A DNA stretch of 64,000 nucleotides. It comes from an uncultured Oleiphilus sp. GTDB lineage: Bacteria; Pseudomonadota; Gammaproteobacteria; Pseudomonadales; Oleiphilaceae. The DNA lies in assembly GCA_913020045.1 (NCBI GenBank), contig CAJWBE010000005.1:62001-126000 (forward strand), in the 5' to 3' direction. Every line of letters starts with the position of its first letter. Positions within the stretch are counted from its first letter, which is position 1. The notes under the pieces were generated by a model. It did no database searches. It was not told where the DNA came from and saw only the letters and a program-made list of their open reading frames with translations. Both the position numbers and the translations under genes were made by a program. Shown in pieces: positions 41,361-51,241 of this stretch.

Positions 41361-42497
41361 TTATTCGTCGCGCTTTAATTCGTCTGGAATAGGCAGATCA
41401 GGCATATTCGGACGCTTGGAAGCACGACGTCTGAATTGCCGAAGTTGAAACACGTAAGCCAGTATCTGAGCGACTGCCATGTAGAGGCCAGAAGGAATCT
41501 CCTGCCCTATTTCAGAATTATAATATACCGCCCGCGCCAGAGCCGGCGCCTCAACAATCTCAACGTCGTTCGCATTTGCAATCTCTCTTATTTTTAAAGC
41601 AATCTGATCGCCGCCTTTGGCTAGCAATATCGGCGCATCATCGCTATCCGGCTTATAACGAAGCGCGACAGAGAAATGCGTTGGGTTGGTGATAACAACA
41701 TCGGCTAAGGGCACATCCTGCATCATACGACGTTGCGACATTTCACGCTGAAGCTGACGTACCTTTGCCTTAACTTCTGGCTTACCTTCAGTATCTTTAT
41801 ACTCGTCGCGTATCTCTTGCTTTGTCATTTTAAGATTTTTCTGATGCTCATATATCTGAAAAGGAACATCGACAATGACGATAACAATCATCGTGCAAGA
41901 CAGCAGAAAAAAGCTCCAGCCGAGTATTCGAGCAGCATGCGCCATCGCAGGGACAGTCGCCTCACGGGATAAGCCTAGCAACTCATCTGTTTGCGTATGT
42001 AAAATAATTAGCGCAAAAAACAATACCACTGCCACTTTCGCGATCGCTTTCGCTAACTCGACTAGAGACTTTAGCGAGAACATACGACCAAGACCTTTGA
42101 TCGGGTTCATTCTGCTGAATTTTGGCGCAACGGCCTTGGCAGACAACAGCCAGCCACCTAAGGCAATAGAGCCCGCAATCGAAGCGATGAAAAGAAATAT
42201 CATCAACGGAGCCAATGCCCCAACGGCCTCAATAGCCGAGTTAGCGAGGTACAAACCCATTTGCTTTTCATCAAAAAGCGCTTCACGCGGCAACGAGAAA
42301 GTACTACGCATAATATCCGTCATAGACTTACCAAGCTGCTCGCCAATTATAAGCAAACCGCCCGTGCCCATCATTAGAATCGTCGCCGTATTCAGCTCTT
42401 TAGAGCGCGCTACTTGCCCCTCATCACGCGCCTTTTCGAGGCGCTTGGGGGTGGGCTCTTCGGTTTTTTCCTGACTGCTGTCGTTGTCTTCAGCCAT
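41361..42497 (-). CDS. flhB: Flagellar export apparatus protein FlhB
   Basis: EKTEEPTPKRLEKARDEGQVARSKEL; autocleavage NPTHFSVALRY. Confidence 0.98.
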   Translation of the reverse strand: MAEDNDSSQEKTEEPTPKRLEKARDEGQVARSKELNTATILMMGTGGLLIIGEQLGKSMTDIMRSTFSLPREALFDEKQMGLYLANSAIEAVGALAPLMIFLFIASIAGSIALGGWLLSAKAVAPKFSRMNPIKGLGRMFSLKSLVELAKAIAKVAVVLFFALIILHTQTDELLGLSREATVPAMAHAARILGWSFFLLSCTMIVIVIVDVPFQIYEHQKNLKMTKQEIRDEYKDTEGKPEVKAKVRQLQREMSQRRMMQDVPLADVVITNPTHFSVALRYKPDSDDAPILLAKGGDQIALKIREIANANDVEIVEAPALARAVYYNSEIGQEIPSGLYMAVAQILAYVFQLRQFRRRASKRPNMPDLPIPDELKRDE

Positions 42498-42499
42498 AA

Positions 42500-43288
42500 T
42501 CAGCCACCCTGAAGCTCACGCAGATACAAAAACGTTTCTAGACTCAATTTCTCGAACTGAGGCAATAAACCAGGAACACTCACCCAAATAATAAACAGAC
42601 CAAACAACATACCGATCGGGAAACCCAGCGAAAAGACATTCATTTGCGGCGCAGCCCGCGTCATGATGCCAAATGAAAGGTTAACGATCAGCACAGCCGT
42701 AATGACGGGCAATGACAAAATAAGTGCAGAGGCGAACATCCAACTAACGCGCATCACCATTTCCCAAACATGAACTAGGGTGATACTGCCGGGACCAACG
42801 ATCGTTGCCGACACGGGCCAAGTTCGAAAACTCTCGACGATCACCTCAATCATCACCAAGTGCCCGTTCATGGCCAGAAATACTAAGGTAACGCCCACTA
42901 GAAAAATTTGAGATAAAACAGGAACGTTTACGCCATTTGCAGGGTCGACCATAGAGGCGAACCCAAGCCCCATCTGCATCGCAATCATTTGGCCTGCGAC
43001 GACAAATAACTGCATCAACATAACAAACATGAAACCCAGCAAGGAGCCAATTAGAATTTGCTGAAGTGTAATAAACACAGCGTCGACAGACAGCGCTTCA
43101 ACCACAGGAACGGGATCTAATAAAGGAGCGACAATCACAGTAACGGCCAACGCGAGACCCATGCGAATTCGCATAGACACCAAACGCGTCCCAATAATAG
43201 GGATCACCATAAAAAAGCTGCCAATACGGAACAATGGCCACAATAGCTGCCCTAACCAAGCGCCGATCTGGGCATCTGTAAGGATCAC
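42500..43288 (-). CDS. fliR: Flagellar export apparatus protein FliR
   Basis: Polytopic; FRIGSFFMVIPIIGTRLVSMRIRMGLALAVTVIVAPLL; synteny. Confidence 0.96.
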   Translation of the reverse strand: MILTDAQIGAWLGQLLWPLFRIGSFFMVIPIIGTRLVSMRIRMGLALAVTVIVAPLLDPVPVVEALSVDAVFITLQQILIGSLLGFMFVMLMQLFVVAGQMIAMQMGLGFASMVDPANGVNVPVLSQIFLVGVTLVFLAMNGHLVMIEVIVESFRTWPVSATIVGPGSITLVHVWEMVMRVSWMFASALILSLPVITAVLIVNLSFGIMTRAAPQMNVFSLGFPIGMLFGLFIIWVSVPGLLPQFEKLSLETFLYLRELQGG

Positions 43289-43290
43289 AA

Positions 43291-43560
43291 CTAGCCTAAA
43301 ACTAACGGAATGTTGACGATCAGACCCTGAGTAAAATCAATGATCTTTTGCATCATATAAGGCCCTGCCGCGATGATCATCAGCAAGGTGATAAGCAAAC
43401 GAGGTAAGAAACTAAGTGTCTGCTCATTAATTTGAGTGGCTGCCTGAAAAACACTCACGACAAGACCGACAATCAAACTAGGCGTTAGAATAAGCGCAAC
43501 TAAGGAAACAATTAGCCAAACAGCATCTCTCACTAGCTCCATTGCTACTTCAGGTGTCAT
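43291..43560 (-). CDS. fliQ: Flagellar export apparatus protein FliQ
   Basis: 89 aa; LILTPSLIVGLVVSVFQAATQINEQTLSFLPRLL. Confidence 0.97.
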   Translation of the reverse strand: MTPEVAMELVRDAVWLIVSLVALILTPSLIVGLVVSVFQAATQINEQTLSFLPRLLITLLMIIAAGPYMMQKIIDFTQGLIVNIPLVLG

Positions 43561-43594
43561 TATTTACTACCCCGCTCGCTACAAAGAATTGGCA

Positions 43595-44335
43595 TCAAAC
43601 ATTAAAGCTCGCCGCCAGCGTTCCCATTATTAGAGCCCAACCATCAATCAAAACAAAAAACATAATCTTAAACGGTAACGAAATAATAATCGGCGACAAC
43701 ATCATCATACCCATTGCCATCAGTACACTCGCCACAACCATATCGATAACAAGAAATGGCAGGAATAACATAAAGCCAATTTGAAAGGCTGTCTTAAGCT
43801 CACTCGTGACAAACGCCGGCATCAACACCCAAAACGATAAGTTTTCTGGGCTATCTGCTGTCTGCCCCGAAATCCGCAAGAACAAGGCAATATCATCCTC
43901 CCGCGTCTGACCTAACATGAACTCTCGAAACGGCAGGCTCGCCTTTTCAACCGCTTCAAGAGGCTTCAATTCCTCGTTGATATAGGGCTGTATCGCTGTT
44001 TGATTCACTTTTTCTATCACCGGCGACATGATAAAAATCGTCAGGAACAAAGTTAACCCTAGGATGATTTGATTCGAAGGCGTCTGCTGCAAACCGAGCG
44101 CCTGCCTTAGGATAGAAAACACGATGATGATGCGCGTAAATGACGTCATCATCATCAACATCGCGGGCAAAAAAGTCAGCGCCGTCATAAGCGCCATGAT
44201 TTGAAGCGTCACTGAATATGACTGAGAGCCATCTTCATTAGTGACCAACTGTAAAGCAGGTATTCCCGTATCGGCCGCCATTACAAAGGAAACAGGCGAA
44301 ACTAATAGTAGAGTAAACCAAACAAACCTATGCAT
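43595..44335 (-). CDS. fliP: Flagellar export apparatus protein FliP; start taken as the ATG at 44335 ([11 protein letters not shown])
   Basis: [57 protein letters not shown]; internal ATG removes the overlap with fliO and exposes a signal peptide. Confidence 0.96.
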   Translation of the reverse strand: MHRFVWFTLLLVSPVSFVMAADTGIPALQLVTNEDGSQSYSVTLQIMALMTALTFLPAMLMMMTSFTRIIIVFSILRQALGLQQTPSNQIILGLTLFLTIFIMSPVIEKVNQTAIQPYINEELKPLEAVEKASLPFREFMLGQTREDDIALFLRISGQTADSPENLSFWVLMPAFVTSELKTAFQIGFMLFLPFLVIDMVVASVLMAMGMMMLSPIIISLPFKIMFFVLIDGWALIMGTLAASFNV

Positions 44336-44834
44336 CCTCCGACTCCAAACTTGGAGGCTTGCCGTCAAAGGCCTGCTTAAGCGTGTCAGAAAACGACGAT
44401 TTCGAAGCAGCATTCGCAACAACAACCGGGGCATCAAATGTGTGCAGCTGATTAATCGAGTTTGCAGTCACACCAATCAATAGCTGAGTCCCTTTTACAT
44501 CAATTAGCGCTATCTTTTCGCGGCTACCCACTGACATGGCAGAAAGTACCTGAATATCTCTCCCGCCCATCCCTGAAATACTACCGAAACGCTTGGCGAA
44601 CCAAGCCATCAATAAGATCAACGCAACCATACCAAGCAGCGTTAGGATAACAACCGGCCAGCTTGATGCCTCGGAAATCGAAACTTTGCTCGCTTCAGCC
44701 ACTGCGGTAACACCCGCCTTAGCAGTTTGAGCCGTCTCGCTTTCTGAAGCCCAAAGCGGCGAACTGATAGCAACACCAAATGCCATTGCAACAAAACCGG
44801 CAGACCAAGTTATTCTGCGGCGAACCTCGCTCAC
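44328..44834 (-). CDS. fliO: Flagellar protein FliO
   Basis: TM plus [33 protein letters not shown]; synteny. Confidence 0.92.
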   Translation of the reverse strand: MSEVRRRITWSAGFVAMAFGVAISSPLWASESETAQTAKAGVTAVAEASKVSISEASSWPVVILTLLGMVALILLMAWFAKRFGSISGMGGRDIQVLSAMSVGSREKIALIDVKGTQLLIGVTANSINQLHTFDAPVVVANAASKSSFSDTLKQAFDGKPPSLESEDA

Positions 44835-45364
44835 TAGTTCAGCCGCCTAATACGCTCGCTTGGGCTAACAACGTCTGTTAACCGAATACCAAACTTTTCA
44901 TTCACCATCACAACCTCACCATGCGCGATGAGAGTGCCGTTAACGAGAACGTCGAGAGGTTCTCCCGCCAATCGGTCCAACTCAATGACAGAGCCCTGAT
45001 TGAGCTGCAGCAAGTTACGGATGGGAATAGAGGTATTACCCACTTCCATCGAAATCGTGACCGGTATATCAAGAATGACGTCAAGGTCTGGCGTTGCTCC
45101 GCCCTCGCCCAATCCAGCTACAGCTTGAGCCGGTGCACCGGCGCTGAAGTTTTCTAAAGGAGCAGCTTCAATATCATCAGCCGCTGCGCCCCCTCCCTCA
45201 CCTAAAGCATCAGCTTCAGCCATAGCGGCGGCCCACTCGTCTTCAGCGCCGCTTTCTTCTGCGGATTCCTCTGAATCACCGGACTCTTGCATAGCCTCTT
45301 CCCACTCCGATGCGAGTTTCTCGTCTTCACTTTGGCCTGCGCCATTTTCTTCGTCTTCACTCAT
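44834..45364 (-). CDS. fliN: Flagellar motor switch protein FliN
   Basis: ILDIPVTISMEVGNTSIPIRNLLQLNQGSVIELDRLAGEPLDVLVNGTLIAHGEVVMVNEKFGIRLTDV. Confidence 0.97.
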   Translation of the reverse strand: MSEDEENGAGQSEDEKLASEWEEAMQESGDSEESAEESGAEDEWAAAMAEADALGEGGGAAADDIEAAPLENFSAGAPAQAVAGLGEGGATPDLDVILDIPVTISMEVGNTSIPIRNLLQLNQGSVIELDRLAGEPLDVLVNGTLIAHGEVVMVNEKFGIRLTDVVSPSERIRRLN

Positions 45365-46352
45365 CGTCTTCTACCACGCTAGCTATAGAGTTCGTTCTTT
45401 GAATTTTATTGCATAACTGCAGCGCTAAAGCGCCATTTCTCTGCCCCAACTTAGCGGTAAACATCGGCACTCTGCTCGCCGTCACCGTCACCTCATCAGG
45501 TAGTTCGATAGGAATCACATCCCCTGCCTTAATACCCTGCACATCGCGCAGTGAGATCGTGTTCTCCAGGATTGTGGCATTGAGCTTCACTGGGGCCTCT
45601 AAAAGGTCTTTCTTTAAAGTATTGACCCAACGCTCATCAACATCATCGACATCACTCTGCACGCCAGCATCTAGCAACTCTCGAATAGGTTCGACAGTTG
45701 AATAGGGAATCGCCATGTGCAAATCACCACCACCGCCATCGAGCTCAATATGAAACGTACTTACGACGATCACTTCGCTTGGGCTAACAATATTCGCCAT
45801 TGCTGGGTTCACTTCAGAGTTGATATATTCAAAATTTAATTTGAATACGGCGCTCCACGCCTCCTCCATATCTGTGAACACTTGCTCCAAAACCATCTGA
45901 ACAACGCGGTTTTCAGTCGGCGTAAATTCGCGACCTTCGATCTTGGCATGCCGCCCGTCGCCACCAAAGAAATTGTCCACCAGCTTAAACACCAGTTTGG
46001 CATCAAAAATAAATAACCCTGCACCACGAAGAGGTCGAAACTTAACAATATTCAAACTGGTCGGGACATACAGCGTATGGATGTACTCACCGAACTTCAT
46101 GATCTGTACGCCACCCGTTGAAACATCTGCGTTTCGGCGCAACAGGTTAAACAGGCTAATACGGGTGTAACGAGCAAAGCGCTCATTGATCATCTCTAAC
46201 GTCGGCATACGCCCACGAACAATCCGATCCTGACTTGCTAAATCATAGGAACGTATGCCTTCCTCATCAGCATCGTCTTCGGTATCTATATCACCGTCAT
46301 CGACCCCGTGGAGTAACGCATCTATCTCGTCTTGTGATAATAAGTCTTGCAC
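45357..46352 (-). CDS. fliM: Flagellar motor switch protein FliM
   Basis: MQDLLSQDEIDALLHGV...LEMINERFARYTRISLFNLLRRNADV. Confidence 0.98.
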   Translation of the reverse strand: MQDLLSQDEIDALLHGVDDGDIDTEDDADEEGIRSYDLASQDRIVRGRMPTLEMINERFARYTRISLFNLLRRNADVSTGGVQIMKFGEYIHTLYVPTSLNIVKFRPLRGAGLFIFDAKLVFKLVDNFFGGDGRHAKIEGREFTPTENRVVQMVLEQVFTDMEEAWSAVFKLNFEYINSEVNPAMANIVSPSEVIVVSTFHIELDGGGGDLHMAIPYSTVEPIRELLDAGVQSDVDDVDERWVNTLKKDLLEAPVKLNATILENTISLRDVQGIKAGDVIPIELPDEVTVTASRVPMFTAKLGQRNGALALQLCNKIQRTNSIASVVEDDE

Positions 46353-46439
46353 AGCTATGACCTGCTTAAATCATGAATCACGCTGGAGTGCCTTTCGCCG
46401 ATCGAAAACTCAGCGATCAGTACACCCCACCCTCGTACC

Positions 46440-46976
46440 TTACTGCAGCACGAAATTTGTAAAAAATACGCTCTCAACTAACGCCTCACCTTCACCCTCT
46501 AGCACTTCATTAATGGTGGCTAGGGACTGATCCCTTAACGCGCTTTTACCTTCTGGCGTCTGAATTACGTCGAAATCCTGACTACTGTAGAGCGTGTTAA
46601 TTTTTGATTTAATAAACGGTAAATGATGCTCTACAGCACTAATCGCTGCTTCATCACGACTAGACACAGAAACATGAATCTGCATATAGCGCTGCCTGCC
46701 ACCTTCGTTAAAGGTGATTAAAAATGCCGGTTGCAAATCAAGGTAAATAGCAGGCACTTTGGCCTCTACCACTTCCTCAGCGGCCGCTTCAGCGCCTTCT
46801 GAGTCATCGCCGCCCATCAAAAAAAGAGTCACACCGACCGCAATTCCAATGGCGACAAGCGCTATACCTGCGATAATAATAATCTTCTTTTTACCAGGCT
46901 TACTTTCGCCCTCTTCGCTTTGCTCTTGGTCTTTCTTCTCTTCTTCAGCCACGTCAAATTCCCGTCGTAATCTCAA
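46440..46976 (-). CDS. fliL: Flagellar basal body-associated protein FliL
   Basis: Cytoplasmic charged tail, TM IIIIAGIALVAIGIAVGVTLFLM, AIYLDLQPAFLITFNEGGRQRYMQIHVSVSSRDEAAISAVEHHLPFIKSKIN. Listed start is TTG; GTG at ~46952 is an alternative. Confidence 0.94.
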   Translation of the reverse strand: MRLRREFDVAEEEKKDQEQSEEGESKPGKKKIIIIAGIALVAIGIAVGVTLFLMGGDDSEGAEAAAEEVVEAKVPAIYLDLQPAFLITFNEGGRQRYMQIHVSVSSRDEAAISAVEHHLPFIKSKINTLYSSQDFDVIQTPEGKSALRDQSLATINEVLEGEGEALVESVFFTNFVLQ

Positions 46977-47001
46977 CTTTATGTGAAGCTACAATAGCTT
47001 C

Positions 47002-47018
47002 AGCAAACACCATGCCAA
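47002..47018 (-). promoter_or_regulatory. Putative sigma-54 promoter upstream of fliL
   Basis: Minus-strand TTGGCATGGTGTTTGCT (GG-N10-GC). Confidence 0.7.
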
Positions 47019-47281
47019 ACACTCGAAAACCAGTCGAACCCCCTATTAACAAAGAGCTCAACGCTAGTTCTGCGAAGCGTAACATTTTCAGGGAAACGGA
47101 GGGGGATTATGTCGAAAATTTATAGGTCGGAGCGCGCGGCTTGGCCACGCTCTTATAGGGTTAGTTACTTTAGGAGGGAATCTCAACATAATGACAAAGA
47201 GTTGAATATCCTATCGCTGCCTAACGAGTAAAAAGAGAGATCAGGCCCCGAGCTAAATACCGGAGTCCTTCAAGATTTCAG

Positions 47282-48883
47282 CTACGCGTAGTCATCCACT
47301 AAAGACATGCTGTCAATACCGGTCTCGCCATCGAGTGACAAGCCATCTTCAACAAGATCGCCATCCCCATGAGAGCCCGACGAACTGCCCCCGCCTTTCT
47401 GAGAGTTTTGCTGTTGCTGAGCTAAGCCCTCCCTATCAGAAGAGCGTTCCTCTACGTTGACTTCGGCGAGCGTTCCACCATTTTGATCAATCATATCTCT
47501 GAGGCGCTGAACATTCGATTCGAGCAATTCTTTAACACCGGTATTCTGAACATTAAAACTAATGACTGTTTGGTCATTCTGTACCGATACTTTGACCTCT
47601 ACTGGACCGAGCTCCACGGGGTTTAAATGAATCTGAGCTGACTGAATACCGCGACCAGACAACCACATCACTTTTTCATTCATTTTTGCACCCCATTCGG
47701 GGTCACCAACCGGCACATTTACACTACTAGAGTATGGTTTATCCGCGGTCGCGCTGCTCACCTTGGCGCCAAGTTCTGATGGCCTGGGGCTATTGGGCTC
47801 AGCTAATTTGGCCAATAACTCATCTGGAACATCACCCCCGGCTTCAACTCCCGCCAATGCCTGCTCCATACTCATCTTAAAATTAACATCAGTTTTCGCT
47901 GAAGGTTGTGACTGCAAGCCACCACCTTGAAAAAGGTTATTCCACGATGAGCTTAGCAGACGCTGCGGCTCACCTGCTGCATCACTGGCGGCAGCTGCTG
48001 ACGACGCCCCTGCCATCATCTGCGCATCAGGCGACTGACCGCCCGGAGTTAAACCAGCGCCATTGAGACCGGCAGACTGCAAACTTATAGCCGCCTGGCT
48101 CTTGGCTCGCATAGCACCGCTACTATCTGAACGAACCGTCATTCGATCCTGCCCAACGGGCTGAGCGGTCATCACTGGCGCAACATTAACTGCAGAAGAC
48201 GCGGACAACATCGGCGTCGGTGCAACTAACCCTGGCGCAAGGCTTGGACCGGACGCGGCAACCATTTTAGGGTCAATCGACTCCGTATTTTCAACGCCTG
48301 CAGGTACAGTACCCTCGCCATTAAGCATTTGCGTTATTGCAGAGTCCATCGAAAGAGAGATATTGCCTGTACCTGGCACCACACCAGCGAGATCTGCGAC
48401 GATAGCGCTAGAATTATCAGTCCCAGGAACAAGTCCGGTCGTTACACCGCTAAGCAGAGCATCACTCTCCAAACCCACGGAGACCTCAGCCATAAGACTT
48501 TCACCGAGAAGCGACTGGTCAGCTGAAGTGAGTTCGCCATTCAGGCCAGGAACCTGATTAAGCGTAAGATTGTTTGGTAATACCGGCAATCCCTCCCCGT
48601 CGAAGACCGTCAAAGCGGCAGCCTGTTGCCCACTTACGGTACCCGCAATTATCTGGGATAAATCCTGCGCAGATAAAACTGGCGCACCGTCAGCATCCGA
48701 AGTGCCAACAGTTTGATGGCTCGCAAGAGGCTTAAGAACTGAACGCATTGTATCTGCAAATCCTTCAGGCCCAGAGCCTATGCGGCCTGCGGCATTCGGC
48801 GCAGCGCCACTAGCTGGAGAACCAGCAAAACCTGGTGTCTGAGGAGCGTTAAATAAAAGCAATTGCTGCATGAGTGCTGCCAC
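47282..48883 (-). CDS. fliK: Flagellar hook-length control protein FliK
   Basis: 533 aa low-complexity N-terminus; C-terminal Flg_hook IQSAQIHLNPVELGPVEVKVSVQNDQTVISFNVQNTGVKELLESNVQRLRDMIDQNGGTLAEVNV. Confidence 0.94.
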   Translation of the reverse strand: MAALMQQLLLFNAPQTPGFAGSPASGAAPNAAGRIGSGPEGFADTMRSVLKPLASHQTVGTSDADGAPVLSAQDLSQIIAGTVSGQQAAALTVFDGEGLPVLPNNLTLNQVPGLNGELTSADQSLLGESLMAEVSVGLESDALLSGVTTGLVPGTDNSSAIVADLAGVVPGTGNISLSMDSAITQMLNGEGTVPAGVENTESIDPKMVAASGPSLAPGLVAPTPMLSASSAVNVAPVMTAQPVGQDRMTVRSDSSGAMRAKSQAAISLQSAGLNGAGLTPGGQSPDAQMMAGASSAAAASDAAGEPQRLLSSSWNNLFQGGGLQSQPSAKTDVNFKMSMEQALAGVEAGGDVPDELLAKLAEPNSPRPSELGAKVSSATADKPYSSSVNVPVGDPEWGAKMNEKVMWLSGRGIQSAQIHLNPVELGPVEVKVSVQNDQTVISFNVQNTGVKELLESNVQRLRDMIDQNGGTLAEVNVEERSSDREGLAQQQQNSQKGGGSSSGSHGDGDLVEDGLSLDGETGIDSMSLVDDYA

Positions 48884-48924
48884 CTATATGTCTTAAGTCA
48901 CTAAAACTAAGTTTAGTAAGATAA

Positions 48925-48942
48925 AAGCAAACAATAGGCCAA
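48925..48942 (-). promoter_or_regulatory. Putative sigma-54 promoter upstream of fliK
   Basis: Minus-strand TTGGCCTATTGTTTGCTT (GG-N10-GC), nearly identical to the fliE site. Confidence 0.75.
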
Positions 48943-49079
48943 AAGATAGCGCTGTATACAATTAGGAGGGAATTAAGAAACCAGCGCCAGCAGAAAGTCA
49001 CCCGATATTTGCCTAACAAAAACTGCCAGACAGAGCGGACTAGGCAACACCAAATCTAAACGAAAAACCAAATACTCCG

Positions 49080-49385
49080 TTAATGAATGTCAAACAGCTG
49101 CTCGAAATTTGAAATACCAAATATTTTCTTCACTTCGGGAGTACAGTTAATAATCTTAATATTTGAATCGATGCCGCCGGCAAAATCACGCAATAACAAA
49201 AGCATGCCTAGCGCAGAACTGTCTAAGTAGACTGCATCTGCCATATCTATCACATAAGCACTGACCGCCTCTCCGTGCGCCTCATATGCTTCGCGAAACT
49301 CTCTGTGCGAACTAAAATCAAAACGCCCTTTAATTCCAATAGAAACGGAGTCTCCAGACTCTGACAACTGACTAGCGATAGACAT
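49080..49385 (-). CDS. STAS domain protein (anti-sigma factor antagonist-like)
   Basis: SVSIGIKGRFDFSSHREFREAYE...YVIDMADAVYLDSSALGMLLLLRDFAG. Confidence 0.9.
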   Translation of the reverse strand: MSIASQLSESGDSVSIGIKGRFDFSSHREFREAYEAHGEAVSAYVIDMADAVYLDSSALGMLLLLRDFAGGIDSNIKIINCTPEVKKIFGISNFEQLFDIH

Positions 49386-49466
49386 TAAAACATTCCCTTA
49401 TTTTTACTGTTTTTGTTGTGGGTAATATAACGTCAGTATGAACTCAAGTTCAATGGGCGATTTAAA

Positions 49467-50522
49467 CTAACTTGTTTTAAACACACATGCCGCCAACAAG
49501 GCATCTCGCACACTCTTAATAGGCAATACCTGTGCCGCTGCGCCAAGCTTCACCGCCGCGCCTGGCATTCCCCAAACTACACTGGTTTTTTCATCCTGAG
49601 CGATTGTTTCTCCGCCGGCAGAGCGAATATTCATCAAACCTTTCGCTCCATCTACGCCCATTCCTGTTAGGACCGCGCCTACAGTATCCCTACCAACCAG
49701 CTCAACAACCGAGTCGAATAAGACGTCGACGGAGGGAATATGCCCATTCACTTTTTCGCCGTCAAACAAAGCCGTAACCAAGCCGGTTGATTTCTTCATA
49801 ACTCTTAAATGCCTGTCACCAGGCGCTAGATACGCATGCCCGGGCTGCAATGGCATACCCGCTTTTGCTTCACAAACAGTGATACCACACAAGGCATTCA
49901 GTCGATCCGCAAACGTTGTGCTAAACGCCGGAGGAATATGTTGGGCCATAACAATTGGAGGGCAGTTAGCTGGCATACCTACCAACACCTCTTTCAAGGC
50001 CTCCGTGCCACCAGTAGAGCTGCCCAAACAGATTACTTTACTAGTTTTATAGCGCTCTCCCTTGCCACTAGCTAAGGTGCGCGAAGCAGCCGCTTGAGGC
50101 TCGGCGACGATCGCCTCCCGAGCCGTGACATTCGCCCGCGCTGCATTGCGTACTTTGTCTTGTATTAGCTCGGCATACTCTTGCAAATTGTCGCCACGCG
50201 GCTTGGCAATATAGTCCACAGCGCCAATTTCAAGCGCATCAAGTGTCGCCGGCGCGCCTGTTTCCGTTAGCGTAGAAATCATCACCACAGGCATTGGGCG
50301 AAGTCGCATAATATTTTTCAGGAACGATATACCGTCCATCTTTGGCATTTCAACATCAAGCGTTAACACGTCAGGGTTAAGCTGCTTAATCATCTCTCTC
50401 GCTTCATAGGGGTGCTCTGCAGCTCCAACCACATCAAAATCTGGTGAAGCGCTGAGTATCTCTCGCAGTATTTGGCGAATCAGCTCAGAATCGTCAACGA
50501 TCAATACTTTAATTTTGCTCAA
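49467..50522 (-). CDS. cheB: Chemotaxis methylesterase CheB (copy 2)
   Basis: KIKVLIVDDSELIRQILREIL; VICLGSSTGGTEALKEVL; MAQHIPPAFSTTFADRLN. Confidence 0.96.
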   Translation of the reverse strand: MSKIKVLIVDDSELIRQILREILSASPDFDVVGAAEHPYEAREMIKQLNPDVLTLDVEMPKMDGISFLKNIMRLRPMPVVMISTLTETGAPATLDALEIGAVDYIAKPRGDNLQEYAELIQDKVRNAARANVTAREAIVAEPQAAASRTLASGKGERYKTSKVICLGSSTGGTEALKEVLVGMPANCPPIVMAQHIPPAFSTTFADRLNALCGITVCEAKAGMPLQPGHAYLAPGDRHLRVMKKSTGLVTALFDGEKVNGHIPSVDVLFDSVVELVGRDTVGAVLTGMGVDGAKGLMNIRSAGGETIAQDEKTSVVWGMPGAAVKLGAAAQVLPIKSVRDALLAACVFKTS

Positions 50523-50577
50523 AAAAGTTCCCCTTGATTACAACCAATTTCATAGCCGGCAGGCTGCCAACAAAACT

Positions 50578-51222
50578 CTAATCGAATAGTTCGACACTTC
50601 CCGAATCTTGACTTCCCGTTTCAGACAAGCCTTTGCCATAAGCTCTCTCGCGCTCGATCAATGTATCGTTTGTCACCTCGACTAGTTTTCTAACCTTCAC
50701 GGCACCCGTATCTGGGAAATAAAGAACCTTACGAGGATAGATCGTACCCACATCTTCAGCGACTACTTCAAAGTTCTCTTCATAGAGATAGCGCTTAACA
50801 AACTCAACGTTTCGAGCGCCAATGTCAGACATATTGCGCATGACATTGCCACCGCCGAACACTTTAACTTCGAGATTACGGCGAGTTCCACCCAACTTCA
50901 AAATCGCATTAATCAAATACTCCATTGCCCAGTTACCATAGCGCGATGCATGACTAACACCACCACCCCAAGCTTCCGTAGAGTGCTGCCCTTCTTGCGG
51001 CAACATAAAATGATTCATGCCTCCAATTCCTAACTGCTTGTCACGAATGCACGCAGAGACACAGGAACCTAAAACAGTAACGATCATCTCTCCACTGCGA
51101 CTCACATAAAACTCGCCCGGCATTATCTTGGCTGCAGGAACATTCATACGCTTATCCCAATACCGGTTGATATGCTCAAAACCAGCAATCGGTGTAGGTA
51201 ATGCTTGCGGTACTTGTGTCAA
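50578..51222 (-). CDS. cheD: Chemoreceptor glutamine deamidase CheD
   Basis: MIVTVLGSCVSACIRDKQLGIGGMNHFMLP; KVFGGGNVM. Confidence 0.95.
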   Translation of the reverse strand: MTQVPQALPTPIAGFEHINRYWDKRMNVPAAKIMPGEFYVSRSGEMIVTVLGSCVSACIRDKQLGIGGMNHFMLPQEGQHSTEAWGGGVSHASRYGNWAMEYLINAILKLGGTRRNLEVKVFGGGNVMRNMSDIGARNVEFVKRYLYEENFEVVAEDVGTIYPRKVLYFPDTGAVKVRKLVEVTNDTLIERERAYGKGLSETGSQDSGSVELFD

Positions 51223-51241
51223 TTCCGTTTCCTTCTTACTG

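Noticed and set aside
41875-42474. 199-aa plus-strand ORF antisense to flhB
   Set aside because: Fully contained in a confidently assigned gene on the other strand; no domain recognised.
43595-44437. Extended FliP N-terminus overlapping fliO ([17 protein letters not shown]...)
   Set aside because: An internal ATG at 44335 gives a normal signal-peptide start and removes the ~110-bp overlap.
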